A DNA stretch of 64,000 bases from Modicisalibacter sp033446685 (GCF_033446685.1 NZ_JAWQLY010000004.1:248001-312000); one strand, 5' to 3'; shown: positions 41,568-51,188, counted from the first letter of the stretch. Notes: generated by a model not told the origin, from the letters alone. Made by a program: numbers and translations.

Positions 41568-42304
41568 TGCGCCGCATCGAGGATATGGGGATCGGTGAGC
41601 TGCTGGGCATCATCAGCCGTGAGCCGGAGGGGGAACGACGGGAGCGGGCGCTGGCGACGGCGCTGTCCTCGTTGATCGAGGTAGAGATCGAGTGGCGGCT
41701 GGATCTGCGTCACCAGAATGCGGGCTATCACAAGGCCAGCTCCATCGCTGGCGCTGGCGAGGCCCGCGGGCAACTGACCGGCCGGGTCGATCATGTCGGC
41801 TTGGCAGCCGAGCGCTACCGGTATGCGTGCCGCTGGCGCTCGATGGCGTCGGCATTGCTGGCGCATCTCAACGAGCGCCAGCGCATGGCGGTGTTGCTGT
41901 GCGGGTATGCGATCCCCGAGCATCGCCACCAGCGCATGGCCATGGGGCAGGTCGAGCGGCACCACGCGGTGCTCTCCGGTGACCGGGGGCTGACGCTCGC
42001 CGAGGTCTGTGATTCGCAGCTGGTCGTGCTAAAGCGGCTGGGCTGGGCACCGGGTGCTGGGTACGCGGCTGGCGAGTGGGTGGCGTTCAAGCCGGTGTCG
42101 TGGTCGCTGGCGCCAGCACGGCACAACGCCTGGCACGCTCGGCAGCGGATGCGGCAGCTGCAGGAGCCGGGCAGCCGGGAGGTATTCTCAACGATGCGAG
42201 CGATGCGCGACACGGCATGGCGTGCGAGGGCGAAACTACTACCCCTGGTGGTGCAACAGGCCAAAATGGCTATAAAACCACAATATGTTGTAAAACCGCG
42301 ATAG
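41567..42304 (+). CDS. Hypothetical protein in the late-antiterminator slot
   Basis: 245 residues, basic and helical. No family recognised. It is last of the early rightward operon and directly before the lysis genes, where lambda Q lies; a Q-like role is a position-based guess. The late operon contains intrinsic terminators, so an antiterminator is needed somewhere. Confidence 0.6.
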   Translation: MRRIEDMGIGELLGIISREPEGERRERALATALSSLIEVEIEWRLDLRHQNAGYHKASSIAGAGEARGQLTGRVDHVGLAAERYRYACRWRSMASALLAHLNERQRMAVLLCGYAIPEHRHQRMAMGQVERHHAVLSGDRGLTLAEVCDSQLVVLKRLGWAPGAGYAAGEWVAFKPVSWSLAPARHNAWHARQRMRQLQEPGSREVFSTMRAMRDTAWRARAKLLPLVVQQAKMAIKPQYVVKPR

Positions 42305-42341
42305 CGGTGCTAGTGTTCAGCTAAGCTTGTGATTCCTGCGC

Positions 42342-42372
42342 CTCGACCACCCTAGCGGTGGCCGGGGCGCAG
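42342..42372 (+). terminator. Hairpin before the lysis genes
   Basis: GCCTCGACCACC ... GGTGGCCGGGGC, an imperfect GC-rich stem with a short loop containing CTAG. It has no U-tract but sits in the position of the lambda tR-prime region. Confidence 0.4.
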
Positions 42373-42448
42373 TTCGTTATGTCGCCCGGTTGCGTTCCCC
42401 AGCGCTCCCGTTCCCTTCGGCCGGGCGGCCCCTATTCAAGGCCTCGTC

Positions 42449-42979
42449 ATGTCTGCCCACGCTCCCACGCACTGGCTCGACGAGGTCGAGCTGGCTCCGT
42501 TCGATCCGCCTGTTGACCCGAAAATCGATGACGCGCCCAACCTGGCGGCATTCTTCGACATGCTGGCGCATGCCGAGGGCACGGTCCGCTTCGGCAACCA
42601 GGACGGCTTCAACGTGCTGGTCGGTGGCGGGCTGTTCCACAGCTTCGATGATCACCCACGCCGCTCGGTCTGGCTCCCGGCTTACAACATTCACAGCACG
42701 GCCGCGGGGCGGTATCAGTTCCTGGCCGGCACGTGGGATGACCTGGTCGATCGATTCGGCTTTCGGGACTTCTCGCCAGCCAGCCAGGACGCCGGTGCCA
42801 CGCAACTGATCCGCCAGTGCAAGGCGCTTCGCTTGATCTATGACGGCCGCATTCGTGAAGCCATCCATGCCTGCCGGACGATCTGGGCCAGCCTGCCTGG
42901 CGCCGGTTACGGCCAGCGCGAGGTCGCCACTGACGAGCTGATCGACGTCTACCGCCGCGCCGGCGGCAACGTCGCATAA
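42449..42979 (+). CDS. GH104 endolysin (lambda R-like transglycosylase)
   Basis: 176 residues. FFDMLAHAEGTVRF has the catalytic Glu43; VGGGLFHSFDDHPRRSVWL, STAAGRYQFLAGTWDDL and IWASLPGAGYGQ follow lambda R closely. It cuts peptidoglycan at lysis. There is no signal peptide, so it needs the holin for release. Confidence 0.92.
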   Translation: MSAHAPTHWLDEVELAPFDPPVDPKIDDAPNLAAFFDMLAHAEGTVRFGNQDGFNVLVGGGLFHSFDDHPRRSVWLPAYNIHSTAAGRYQFLAGTWDDLVDRFGFRDFSPASQDAGATQLIRQCKALRLIYDGRIREAIHACRTIWASLPGAGYGQREVATDELIDVYRRAGGNVA

Positions 42980-43022
42980 CGATAATCCTATCGGTACGCG
43001 GGCTGCCCCAGAGGTGCCCACC

Positions 43023-43376
43023 ATGACCCATCAATACGAGACCCATCCCATGCCGGCAAAAGACCCGAACAACTGGGGCTGGCTGCTGGAGCTACTCGCG
43101 AGCATCTGGCCGCAGCTGTACGCCGCGGGCTTGGCGTTCCTGGTCGCCCTGGTGCGTGCGCTCTATGCCGGCGGCAAACCGTTCAAGGCGCTGCTGGAAG
43201 CGATCCTTTGCGGCTGCCTGACCCTGGCGCTAGTGCCGGTGCTTAATCACTTCGGGTTGAGCCCTGACCTGGCCGTGGCGTTCGGCGCGGCGGTGGCGTT
43301 CCTGGGTGTCGAGTGGCTGCGCGACCGCGCGGGCGCAATCGCTGAAAAGGTGATCGGACGATGGCTTGGCAAGTAA
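43023..43376 (+). CDS. Lambda-family holin
   Basis: 117 residues with three membrane helices (about 31-50, 60-79 and 85-102). A second Met at codon 10 (MPAKDPNNW) could give a shorter product, as in dual-start holins. GAGGTG lies 7 nt before ATG 43023. Makes inner-membrane holes that release the endolysin. Confidence 0.82.
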   Translation: MTHQYETHPMPAKDPNNWGWLLELLASIWPQLYAAGLAFLVALVRALYAGGKPFKALLEAILCGCLTLALVPVLNHFGLSPDLAVAFGAAVAFLGVEWLRDRAGAIAEKVIGRWLGK

Positions 43377-43822
43377 TCAAGCGGATCTTCGGCAATGCGA
43401 TGCCTTGGCTATTGGCCGCGCTGCTGGGCTTTGCGGTCTACCAGTACATGCGGGCCGACACGCTGACAGCCGAGCGTGACGCAGCACAGGAGCGAGTCGA
43501 CCGAGAGTTGGCGAGATCCGCCGCGCTGCAGTCGGCGCTCGACTGGCATCGCAAGCAGGAGGTGCTGATCAATCGGGTGCTGTCCGAGCGCGAGGATGCG
43601 CTCGGCGCCATCGCGTCGGACATGGCCGCGCAGCGCCAGTCACTCAATACCCTGGAGCGCAACAATGCGGAAACTCGCGACTGGGCTGCTCAGCCTGTGC
43701 CTGACTCTGTTGCTCGCTGGGTGCGCCAGCTCGGCGCCGACGCCGGTGCCGATCGTGATGACGCCGAACGTGCCGCCGCACCTGCTGACACCGCTGCCGC
43801 CGCCAACCGTGGCAATGGATAG
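43361..43822 (+). CDS. Spanin inner-membrane subunit Rz-like
   Basis: 153 residues: one N-terminal membrane helix (about 12-28), then a periplasmic coiled coil and an Ala/Asp-rich tail. The o-spanin gene starts inside it. The pair disrupts the outer membrane. ATG 43361 overlaps the holin end. Confidence 0.85.
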   Translation: MAWQVIKRIFGNAMPWLLAALLGFAVYQYMRADTLTAERDAAQERVDRELARSAALQSALDWHRKQEVLINRVLSEREDALGAIASDMAAQRQSLNTLERNNAETRDWAAQPVPDSVARWVRQLGADAGADRDDAERAAAPADTAAAANRGNG

Positions 43823-43940
43823 CAACGGCAGCCTGCTCGAGCTGCTTGCGCGGTATGAGGAGCAACGCCGCCGGTTCAATGCCGATCGGCTGAGCGTGAG
43901 CGAGATCCTGCAGCGGATGGATGTCGACGATGCCGAGTAA
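43665..43940 (+). CDS. Spanin outer-membrane lipoprotein Rz1-like
   Basis: 91 residues in a different frame within and past the Rz gene. Lipobox LLAGC with Cys20, followed by a Pro-rich stretch (PTPVPIVMTPNVPP), typical of Rz1. CTGGAGCG upstream. Longer than lambda Rz1. Confidence 0.82.
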   Translation: MRKLATGLLSLCLTLLLAGCASSAPTPVPIVMTPNVPPHLLTPLPPPTVAMDSNGSLLELLARYEEQRRRFNADRLSVSEILQRMDVDDAE

Positions 43941-44295
43941 GCCCCCGCGTCCATGCCGCGCCCCGATGTGCGCCGGCAAGACTACCGCCAGCCATGGCTA
44001 CTGCGACCTGCACGCCGACATGGCCACTGGCTGGACACAGCGCCGCCAGGGCAAGAGCGGTCGCGGTGGTCGGCCGTGGCGCCGCCTGCGCCAGCGAGTG
44101 CTTGAGCGCGATTGCTACCTCTGCCAGCCCTGCCAGCGCACCGGACGGGCGACGCCAGCCAACGAAGTCGACCACATCGTCAACGTGGCCGAGGGCGGCA
44201 CTGACAGCGCCGACAACCTCGAGGCCATATGCGGTCCGTGTCACAAGGCGAAGACCGCCAGAGAGGCCCAGCGGGCGCGCCAGCCGCACGCCTGA
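43930..44295 (+). CDS. HNH endonuclease
   Basis: 121 residues. CRAPMCAG zinc motif near the start, then LERDCYLCQPC, EVDHIVNVAEGG and ICGPCHKAK: the HNH fold with its Cys4 site. Phage HNH proteins next to the terminase take part in cos packaging. ATG 43921 is an alternative start. Confidence 0.88.
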   Translation: MPSKPPRPCRAPMCAGKTTASHGYCDLHADMATGWTQRRQGKSGRGGRPWRRLRQRVLERDCYLCQPCQRTGRATPANEVDHIVNVAEGGTDSADNLEAICGPCHKAKTAREAQRARQPHA

Positions 44296-44400
44296 GGGGG
44301 AGGGGGAGGGTAAATCTCTACCAGCTCAAAACCCGGACACCGCAGCCTCAGTCACTTTTTTATGCATGAGAAATAACGAAACTTTTTCTGGAGGGCCCCG

Positions 44401-44850
44401 GTGAACAACAACGCTCCCGTTCGGGCCTCCGGCGGGGGCCGCAAACGCAAGTCGCTCGGCACCCAGAAAAGCTCGATCACTCGCATCAATCCCCCCGACG
44501 AACTGATGGGCGATGCCGCCCGCCGAATCTGGAAGCAGCAATCCAAGGTCCTCATCGAGCGCGGCACGTTCGAGATCGAAGACGCGCCGCTGCTACAGGC
44601 CTACTGCAACGCCTGGCAGCTGATGCTCGATGCTGAGATCCGTATCGCCAATGAGGGATTAACGATTCCGACTGCCGACGGCAGCGAGAAGATGCACCCG
44701 GTGGTCAACGTCCGCGACAAGTCTGTGCAGCAGCTTTCGCGGCTCGGTTCGCTGCTCGGACTCGACCCGCTCACGCGCATGCGCATGCTCGGCGCCGGAT
44801 CAGGAAACGGTGACGACGGGCAGGGGGAAAACGAATTCGACGAGTTCTGA
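44401..44850 (+). CDS. Terminase small subunit (P27 family)
   Basis: 149 residues. IYKRxW-like core DAARRIWKQQSKVLIERGTF and LLQAYCNAWQLMLDAE fit phage terminase_4/P27. GTG start with GGAGGG upstream. Recognises the packaging site. Confidence 0.85.
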   Translation: MNNNAPVRASGGGRKRKSLGTQKSSITRINPPDELMGDAARRIWKQQSKVLIERGTFEIEDAPLLQAYCNAWQLMLDAEIRIANEGLTIPTADGSEKMHPVVNVRDKSVQQLSRLGSLLGLDPLTRMRMLGAGSGNGDDGQGENEFDEF

Positions 44851-44853
44851 TCT

Positions 44854-46572
44854 ATGGCCGCTTACCCGAATGTGAACGCGGCTCAGAAATACGCCCGCGA
44901 CATAGTTGGTGGGCGCATCCCTGCATGCAGCTATGTCCGTGCTGCCTGCGCCCGGCATCTCGATGATGTCCGTGCCTCAAAGGCCAAGAACTACCCGTAT
45001 CGATTCGACCGCGATCTGGCTGAGCGGGTCTGCCGCTTCATTCAGAAACTGCCGCACACAAAGGGCGAGTGGGCGCGCGGCAAGCAGCGTATCAAGCTCG
45101 AGCCGTGGCAGCTGTTCCTGTTCTCGATGGCTTTTGGCTGGGTCCGCAAGAGTGACAAGGCCCGCCGGTTCCGCGAGGTCTACACCGAAGTCCCGAGGAA
45201 GAACGGCAAGTCGATCATCGCAGCCGGCGCCGGCGTCTATGCGTTCTGTGCCGACAAAGAATACGGTGCCGAAGTCTACTGCGGTGCCACCTCAGAAAAG
45301 CAAGCCTGGGAAGTTTTCGGGCCGGCCATGAAGATGGTCAAGAAGCTCCCGAACCTGCGCAAGCACTTCGGCATCGTGCCCTGGGCGCGGAAGATCGAGC
45401 GCACCGACGGCAGCAAGTTCGAGCCGGTGATCGGCGATCCAGGCGACGGCTCGTCGCCATCGTTCACTGTAGTCGACGAGTACCACGAGCACCCTGATTC
45501 GCGGCTCTACGACACGATGATTACCGGCATGGGTGCCCGCACACAGCCGATGATGTGGGTTATCACCACCGCCGGTTACGACATCGCCGGGCCGTGCTAC
45601 GAACTGCGCGAGCGCGTGATCGAGATGCTGGAAGGTACCAGCCAGGACGACGAGCTATTCGGCATCGTCTACACGATCGATGCCGACGACGACTGGAAGA
45701 GTGAGGCCGCGCTCTACAAGGCCAACCCGAACATTGGCGTTTCGGTGAAGCTCAGCTTCCTCAAGTCGATGCAGCAGCAGGCTATCGCCCGCGCGCGACA
45801 GACCAACAAGTTCAAGGTCAAGCACCTCAATCTGTGGGTCACCTCGAAGGAGGCCTTCTTCAATCTCGAGGAGTGGAAGCGTTGCGCGGACCCGGCGCTC
45901 ACGCCCGAACAGTTCGCAGGCTGGAATTGCTACCTCGGCTTCGACCTGGCGCGAAAGCTCGACATGAACAGCATGGCGCGTCTCTTCGTGAAGACCATCG
46001 ACGGCAAGCGACATTACTACTGTGTCGCCCCGAAGTTTTGGGTTCCGGAAGCCACCGCGTACGACAGCGACGACCTTCGCATGGCGCAGCGATACCAGGG
46101 CTGGGTCGAGAGCCACCACATGGCGGCGACCGAGGGTAGCGAGGTCGACTATCGCGAGATCCTCGAAACCGCGAAGGAAGTGCACTCGGTGACACCCGCG
46201 CTGGAATCGCCGATCGATCCGCATGGCGCGGCCAACCTTTCGCATCAGCTCGAGGACGAAGGGCTTTGCCCGATCAGCATCACGCAGAACTACACCAACA
46301 TGTCGGACCCGATGAAGGAGCTCGAGGCGGCGATCATCGCCGGTCGGTTCCATCACGACGGCAATCCGATCATGACCTGGTGTATCAGCAACGTGGTCGG
46401 CAAGCACCTGCCCGGCAACGACGATGTGGTGCGCCCGATCAAGCAGGGCAGCCACAACAAAATCGATGGTGCGGTTGCGCTGATCATGGCCATCGGCCGC
46501 GCCATGCTGGCGGATCAAGCCGAAACAAACATCCTCGATACCCTCTCCGACGACGACATTCTGGTCATGTGA
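44854..46572 (+). CDS. Terminase large subunit (HK97-like)
   Basis: 572 residues. Walker A variant PRKNGKS (about 114-120), Walker B FTVVDEYHEH, then the RNase H-like nuclease with Asp in YLGFDLARKLDM (about 375). It powers DNA packaging through the portal. Confidence 0.94.
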   Translation: MAAYPNVNAAQKYARDIVGGRIPACSYVRAACARHLDDVRASKAKNYPYRFDRDLAERVCRFIQKLPHTKGEWARGKQRIKLEPWQLFLFSMAFGWVRKSDKARRFREVYTEVPRKNGKSIIAAGAGVYAFCADKEYGAEVYCGATSEKQAWEVFGPAMKMVKKLPNLRKHFGIVPWARKIERTDGSKFEPVIGDPGDGSSPSFTVVDEYHEHPDSRLYDTMITGMGARTQPMMWVITTAGYDIAGPCYELRERVIEMLEGTSQDDELFGIVYTIDADDDWKSEAALYKANPNIGVSVKLSFLKSMQQQAIARARQTNKFKVKHLNLWVTSKEAFFNLEEWKRCADPALTPEQFAGWNCYLGFDLARKLDMNSMARLFVKTIDGKRHYYCVAPKFWVPEATAYDSDDLRMAQRYQGWVESHHMAATEGSEVDYREILETAKEVHSVTPALESPIDPHGAANLSHQLEDEGLCPISITQNYTNMSDPMKELEAAIIAGRFHHDGNPIMTWCISNVVGKHLPGNDDVVRPIKQGSHNKIDGAVALIMAIGRAMLADQAETNILDTLSDDDILVM

Positions 46573-46573
46573 T

Positions 46574-46732
46574 ATGCGAACCATCCTGATCGACATACTG
46601 GGGCTGGCCGGCTTCGGCTGCCTCATGGGCGGCGTTTATCTGCGCTATGGCCTGGACGTCTCGCTGATCTCGGGCGGCGCCATGCTAGTCCTGCTGGCGC
46701 TGGCTTCGGCCACGCGGGGAGGGCGCCGATGA
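46574..46732 (+). CDS. 52-residue membrane protein
   Basis: Two hydrophobic segments (ILIDILGLAGFGCLMGGVY and GGAMLVLLALASAT). It lies between TerL and portal and overlaps the portal start by ATGA. No family known. Confidence 0.55.
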   Translation: MRTILIDILGLAGFGCLMGGVYLRYGLDVSLISGGAMLVLLALASATRGGRR

Positions 46733-47943
46733 TTCTCGACCAACTTCTCGAGCGGCGCTCAGTCGAGAACCCGGACACGCCGCTAACCGGGCAGAACCTG
46801 CAGGAGTACCTGCACCCGGCCGACGCCATCGCCGTGAACAACCAGAGCGCGATGACGCTGTCGGCGGTCTACTCGTGCATCTACGTGCTGTCGTCTTCAC
46901 TGGCGCAGCTGCCGCTTCACGTCATGCGCAAGCAGGGCGATCGCATCGAAGCCGCCAAGGACCACCCCGCGTACTGGCTGCTGCACGACGAACCCAATAC
47001 ATGGCAGACCAGCTACAAGTGGCGCGAGACCCAACAGCACCACGTCGTGGGCTGGGGGAACGGTTACACCCAGGTGGTGCGTAGCAACCGCGGCGAACTG
47101 CGCGAGCTGGTGACCCGCCGGCCGTGGGAGTGCCAGCTGGTCAAGAACGGCACGCGATGGCTTTACGCCGTGACCGATGAGGAAGAGGGCACCCGGGCGG
47201 TCGCGCTCGAGGACATGGTCCACGTCCGCGCCCTGGGATCCGACGGCCGCACCGGTACCAGTCTGATCCGGCAGCATGCCGAAACCATCGGCCTCGGTCT
47301 GGCCGCCCAGCGTTACGGCAAGGATTTCTTCACTGGCGGTGGTCGACCCACGGGGCTCGTTTCCGTCAAAAACGACCTTCGAGAGGATAGCTGGAACCGG
47401 CTAAAGAGTGCCTGGCAAGCGGCAGTGGGCAGGCTTAGAACGTCCGACAATAAGACGTTAATGATGCCGGCGGACCTCGACTACAAGTCGATCACCGTTC
47501 CGCCGGAAGACGCCCAGTTCCTCGAGACCCGCAAGCTCAACCGCTCCGAAGTCGCCGGCATCTTCAACGTGCCGGCGCACATGATCAACGACCTGGACAA
47601 GGCCACCTTCTCGAACATCAGCGAGCAGGCCATCCAGTTCGTGCGCCACACCATGATGCCGTGGGTAGTGAACTGGGAGCAGGAACTCAACCGGCGCATC
47701 TTCACCCGCGCCGAGAGAGCCGCCGGCTACTACGTCAAGTTCAACCTGGCCGGGCTGCTGCGCGGCACCGCCAAGGAACGCGCCGAGTTCTACCACTACG
47801 CCGTGACCGACGGCTGGATGGACCGCAACGAAGTGCGCGCCCTGGAAGACCTGAACCCCCGCGAGGGCCTCGACGAGATGCTGATCAGCGTCAACGCCCG
47901 GCCGTCCAGCCAACTGGGCAACGAAAACCAGCCCGAGGAATAA
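46729..47943 (+). CDS. Portal protein (HK97 family)
   Basis: 404 residues. YSCIYVLSSSLAQLPLHVM, EDMVHVRALGSDGRTGTSLI and RSEVAGIFNVPAHMI are characteristic of HK97 gp3. Forms the dodecameric ring through which DNA enters. Confidence 0.94.
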   Translation: MILDQLLERRSVENPDTPLTGQNLQEYLHPADAIAVNNQSAMTLSAVYSCIYVLSSSLAQLPLHVMRKQGDRIEAAKDHPAYWLLHDEPNTWQTSYKWRETQQHHVVGWGNGYTQVVRSNRGELRELVTRRPWECQLVKNGTRWLYAVTDEEEGTRAVALEDMVHVRALGSDGRTGTSLIRQHAETIGLGLAAQRYGKDFFTGGGRPTGLVSVKNDLREDSWNRLKSAWQAAVGRLRTSDNKTLMMPADLDYKSITVPPEDAQFLETRKLNRSEVAGIFNVPAHMINDLDKATFSNISEQAIQFVRHTMMPWVVNWEQELNRRIFTRAERAAGYYVKFNLAGLLRGTAKERAEFYHYAVTDGWMDRNEVRALEDLNPREGLDEMLISVNARPSSQLGNENQPEE

Positions 47944-47945
47944 CC

Positions 47946-48548
47946 ATGAGCGAGATCGAGAAGCGCGCCCTTGCCTGCGAGGTACGCGCAGAACAGGTCG
48001 AGGAAGGCCAGCCGGCGCGGATCGTCGGGCATGGTGCGGTCTTCGGCAAGCGCAGCGAGATGATCCTGGGCATGTTCAAAGAAGAGATCGCCCCCGGCGC
48101 CTTCGATGACGTGCTCGGCGACGATGTCCGTGCGCTGTTCAACCACGACCCCAGCTTCGTACTCGGCCGCACTCGTAGCGGCACGCTCGAGCTTTCCATC
48201 GATACCGAGGGGCTGCGCTACGAGATCGATCCGCCGGACACCCAGTCGGTGCGTGACATGGTGCTGGCGCCGCTGATGCGACGCGACATCACCGGTTCCA
48301 GCTTCGCCTTCCGCGTCGCGCCCGACGGCGATGAATGGCGGGAGGAAGACGACGGGCTGATCGTTCGCACCATCACGCGGTTCAGCCGCCTGCTCGACGT
48401 ATCGCCGGTGACCTACCCGGCCTATCCGGATGCGGGCGCTGCAAAGCGCTCCCTCGAAGCTCGCTGTGCCGAGATCCAAGGTCTCGCCCAGCGGGCTATC
48501 AACCAGCGCCGCGCCCGCGAGCGCTTCCTTGAAATCATCCAAGCCTGA
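47946..48548 (+). CDS. Prohead protease (HK97 family)
   Basis: 200 residues, U35 serine protease type: EEIAPGAFDDVL, VRALFNHDPSFVLGRT (catalytic His) and DITGSSFAFRV (catalytic Ser), with TRFSRLLDVSPVTYPAYP at the end. Cleaves the capsid N-terminus during maturation. Confidence 0.93.
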   Translation: MSEIEKRALACEVRAEQVEEGQPARIVGHGAVFGKRSEMILGMFKEEIAPGAFDDVLGDDVRALFNHDPSFVLGRTRSGTLELSIDTEGLRYEIDPPDTQSVRDMVLAPLMRRDITGSSFAFRVAPDGDEWREEDDGLIVRTITRFSRLLDVSPVTYPAYPDAGAAKRSLEARCAEIQGLAQRAINQRRARERFLEIIQA

Positions 48549-48566
48549 CCGTCCCCTGGAGGACCT

Positions 48567-49793
48567 ATGAAACTGCACGAACTCAAGCAGCGCTATAACG
48601 ACATCGCCAAGGATATGCGGGCGCTGAACGAAGAAATCGGCGACAACGCCTGGAGCGAAGAACAGCGCACCAACTGGAAGTCGATGAAGACCGACCTCGA
48701 TGCGCTCAACGACAAGATCCAGCGCGAGGAACAGCTCCGCGACGCCGACCAGCGCTTCGTCGAGGATAACGAAGACGAGCATCGCGCCCGTGCGGCCCGC
48801 GACGAGAACGGCGGCGCTTCCGTCGATGAGCAACGAGCGGCATTCGAAGCCTTCCTTCGCCAAGGCATGCAGGATGTCACCCCCGAGCAGCGTCAGCTCC
48901 TGCGCGAGATGCGTGCTCAGGCGACCTCGCCGGGCGAGGCGGGCGGTTACACCGTACCGACCGAGATGCTGCGCCAGGTGCAGGAGACCATGCAGGACTT
49001 CGGCGGTATCGCCTCGGTTGCCCAGATCCTCACCACCGGCAGCGGCAACACCATCGAGTGGCCGACCAGCGATGGCACCGGCGACATGGGCGAGCTGCTC
49101 GGCGAGAACCAGCAGACCGGCGAGCAGGATGTCGAGTTCGGCATGGACAGCCTGGGCGCTCACAAGCTGAGCTCCAAGGTCATTCGCGTGTCGAACGAGC
49201 TGCTGCAGGACAGCGGCATCAACATGGAGAGCTACCTGGCCGGCCGCATCGGCAACCGCCTGGCGCGTGCCGAGGCGCACTACATCGTCAAGGGTACGGG
49301 CGCGGGCACTCCGCTACAGCCCAAGGGTCTCGAGGCCTCGGTGACCGCATCCGTGGCAACCGCGGCGGCCACCACGCTCAAGTGGCAGGAAATCAACTCG
49401 CTGATCCACGCCGTCGATCCCGCCTATCGCCGTGCCGCAGGCTACCGCCTGGCCTTCAACGACAACACGCTGAAGCTGATCGAAGAAATGGTCGACAGCC
49501 AGGGCCGCCCGCTGTGGCTGCCGGGCGTCGCTGGCGTTGCGCCCTCCGTGGTGCTGAACCGCCAGTACGTCATCGATTCGGGCATTGCCGATATTGGTGC
49601 CGGGAGCAAGTTCATGTACGGCGGCGACTTCAAACAGTTCGTGCTTCGCCGCGTCAACTACATGGTGCTCAAGCGCCTGATCGAGCGTTATGCCGACTTC
49701 GACCAGACCGGCTTCCTGGCCTTCGCGCGCTTCGGCTGCATCCTGCAGGACGCTGCCGCCATCAAGGCGCTGCAAGGCAAGCCCGCCGCCTAA
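48567..49793 (+). CDS. Major capsid protein (HK97 family)
   Basis: 408 residues. N-terminal coiled-coil delta/scaffold (about 1-105) before the mature domain beginning around the GEAGGYTVPTEMLRQV segment. Core motifs LGAHKLSSKVIRVSNELLQDS and SNRLARAEAHYIVKGTG-like follow HK97 gp5. GGAGG upstream. Confidence 0.94.
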   Translation: MKLHELKQRYNDIAKDMRALNEEIGDNAWSEEQRTNWKSMKTDLDALNDKIQREEQLRDADQRFVEDNEDEHRARAARDENGGASVDEQRAAFEAFLRQGMQDVTPEQRQLLREMRAQATSPGEAGGYTVPTEMLRQVQETMQDFGGIASVAQILTTGSGNTIEWPTSDGTGDMGELLGENQQTGEQDVEFGMDSLGAHKLSSKVIRVSNELLQDSGINMESYLAGRIGNRLARAEAHYIVKGTGAGTPLQPKGLEASVTASVATAAATTLKWQEINSLIHAVDPAYRRAAGYRLAFNDNTLKLIEEMVDSQGRPLWLPGVAGVAPSVVLNRQYVIDSGIADIGAGSKFMYGGDFKQFVLRRVNYMVLKRLIERYADFDQTGFLAFARFGCILQDAAAIKALQGKPAA

Positions 49794-49838
49794 CCCACTG
49801 GGCCGCCTCCGGGCGGCCCGATTGCTTCGGGAACCGTC

Positions 49839-50180
49839 ATGCTCGAGCTGGACATCATCAAGCAACACGTCCGGCTCGAGCCGGACATCGTCGAGGACGA
49901 CACGCTCCTCGACACCTATTCCAATGCCGCCCGGCGCCTGGTCGAGAACAAGACCGGGCGGACGCTGTACGCCACCGATACCGAGATCCCCAAGGACAGC
50001 GAGGGCAACATCACCGACGAGCACGCCCTGGTGCTCGACGACGACATCACCACCGCGATGCTGCTGATCATCGGCCACTGGTACGCCAACCGCGAGAGCG
50101 TGGTCATCGGCACCATCACCAGTGAGGTACCGATGGCGGTGCATGCGCTGATCAGCCCTTACCGTCACTTCCATCTTTGA
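49839..50180 (+). CDS. Head-tail connector (gp6-like)
   Basis: 113 residues, helical: LELDIIKQHVRLEPDIVEDDTLLDTYSNAARRLVENKTG, then WYANRESV, as in HK97 gp6/DUF. Forms the ring under the portal. Confidence 0.85.
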   Translation: MLELDIIKQHVRLEPDIVEDDTLLDTYSNAARRLVENKTGRTLYATDTEIPKDSEGNITDEHALVLDDDITTAMLLIIGHWYANRESVVIGTITSEVPMAVHALISPYRHFHL

Positions 50181-50187
50181 GGTCGCC

Positions 50188-50373
50188 ATGGCTGACACAC
50201 CCACCGCCGACCAGGTCGAGCGGCTCATCGCGTCACAGCAGGCGCTGACCGATGCGATCGGCGACCTCGCCCAGAGCAACCGCGATCTCGTCGACCTGAT
50301 CGCTGCCGACATGGACGTCGAGCCCGACGACCATCGGCCGCGGTTGCTCGACGAGCGAGGCCTGGAGGACTGA
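50188..50373 (+). CDS. Hypothetical phage protein
   Basis: 61 residues, acidic and helical. Lies between two connector genes. No family known. Confidence 0.55.
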   Translation: MADTPTADQVERLIASQQALTDAIGDLAQSNRDLVDLIAADMDVEPDDHRPRLLDERGLED

Positions 50374-50374
50374 C

Positions 50375-50707
50375 ATGCGCGCCGGCAAGCTCAACAAGCG
50401 CATCACCCTGCAGCGCAAAGGTCAGCAGCAGGACCCAAACAGCGGCGCCACGATCGATACATGGCTCGACGTCAGTACCGTCTGGGCGGGCATCGAGTAT
50501 CTCAGCGTCCGTGAGTTCATCGCCGCGCGCTCCGGCCAAGTCGAGATCTCCGCTCGCATCACCATCCGCTACCGCACAGGAATCGGCGCCACCATGCGCG
50601 CCGTGCGCGGTGATCAGATCTTCAACATCCATGGCGTGTTGCCCGACAACGGTTCGGGCCGCGAGTACCTGACGCTACCAGTGAGTGAGGGGGCCAACGA
50701 TGGCTGA
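50375..50707 (+). CDS. Head closure protein (SPP1 gp16 family)
   Basis: 110 residues: MRAGKLNKRITLQRKG is the standard N-terminus, with the WAGIEYLSVREFIAARS middle. Beta-barrel stopper that closes the connector. Confidence 0.87.
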   Translation: MRAGKLNKRITLQRKGQQQDPNSGATIDTWLDVSTVWAGIEYLSVREFIAARSGQVEISARITIRYRTGIGATMRAVRGDQIFNIHGVLPDNGSGREYLTLPVSEGANDG

Positions 50708-51188
50708 CGCCGTGCGCTTCGAGGTTCACGGACTGGTCGCGCTGGGTGATCGCCTCGAGGGGCTGCAGTACGACATGAAACGCAAGGGCGGCCGGTTCGC
50801 GCTGCGCAAGGCGGCCAACGTCATTCGCGACAAGGCCAAGGCCAACGCCAAGCGCATCGACGACCCGACGTCCGCGGCGGACATCAGCGAGAACATGGCG
50901 GTGCGCTGGTCGGGCCGGCACTTCAAACAGACCGGCGATCTCAAGTTCCGCGTCGGCATCATGGGCGGCGCCGGCGGCCGGGCCAATAGCGAAGCGCTCG
51001 CCGGCCTGCCCGGTGGCGACACGCGCCACTGGCGCCACGTCGAGTTCGGTACCGAGCACACCCGGGCCCAGCCGTTCATGCGCCCCGCGTTGGCCGAGAG
51101 CATCCAGGCCGCCAGCGAGGAATTCGTCCGCCAGTACCACAAGTCACTCGACCGCGCGCTCAAGCGCGCCGCGAAGGCCAGCCAATGA
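50700..51188 (+). CDS. HK97 gp10-like tail component
   Basis: 162 residues: VHGLVALGDRLEGLQYDMKRKGGRFALRKAANVIRDKAKANA is the gp10 core. Overlaps the preceding gene by 8 nt. Tail-completion protein. Confidence 0.85.
   Translation: MADAVRFEVHGLVALGDRLEGLQYDMKRKGGRFALRKAANVIRDKAKANAKRIDDPTSAADISENMAVRWSGRHFKQTGDLKFRVGIMGGAGGRANSEALAGLPGGDTRHWRHVEFGTEHTRAQPFMRPALAESIQAASEEFVRQYHKSLDRALKRAAKASQ

Noticed and set aside
47796..49280. 494-codon minus-strand frame opposite protease and capsid genes
   Set aside because: Shadow frame; late genes on the plus strand are clear.
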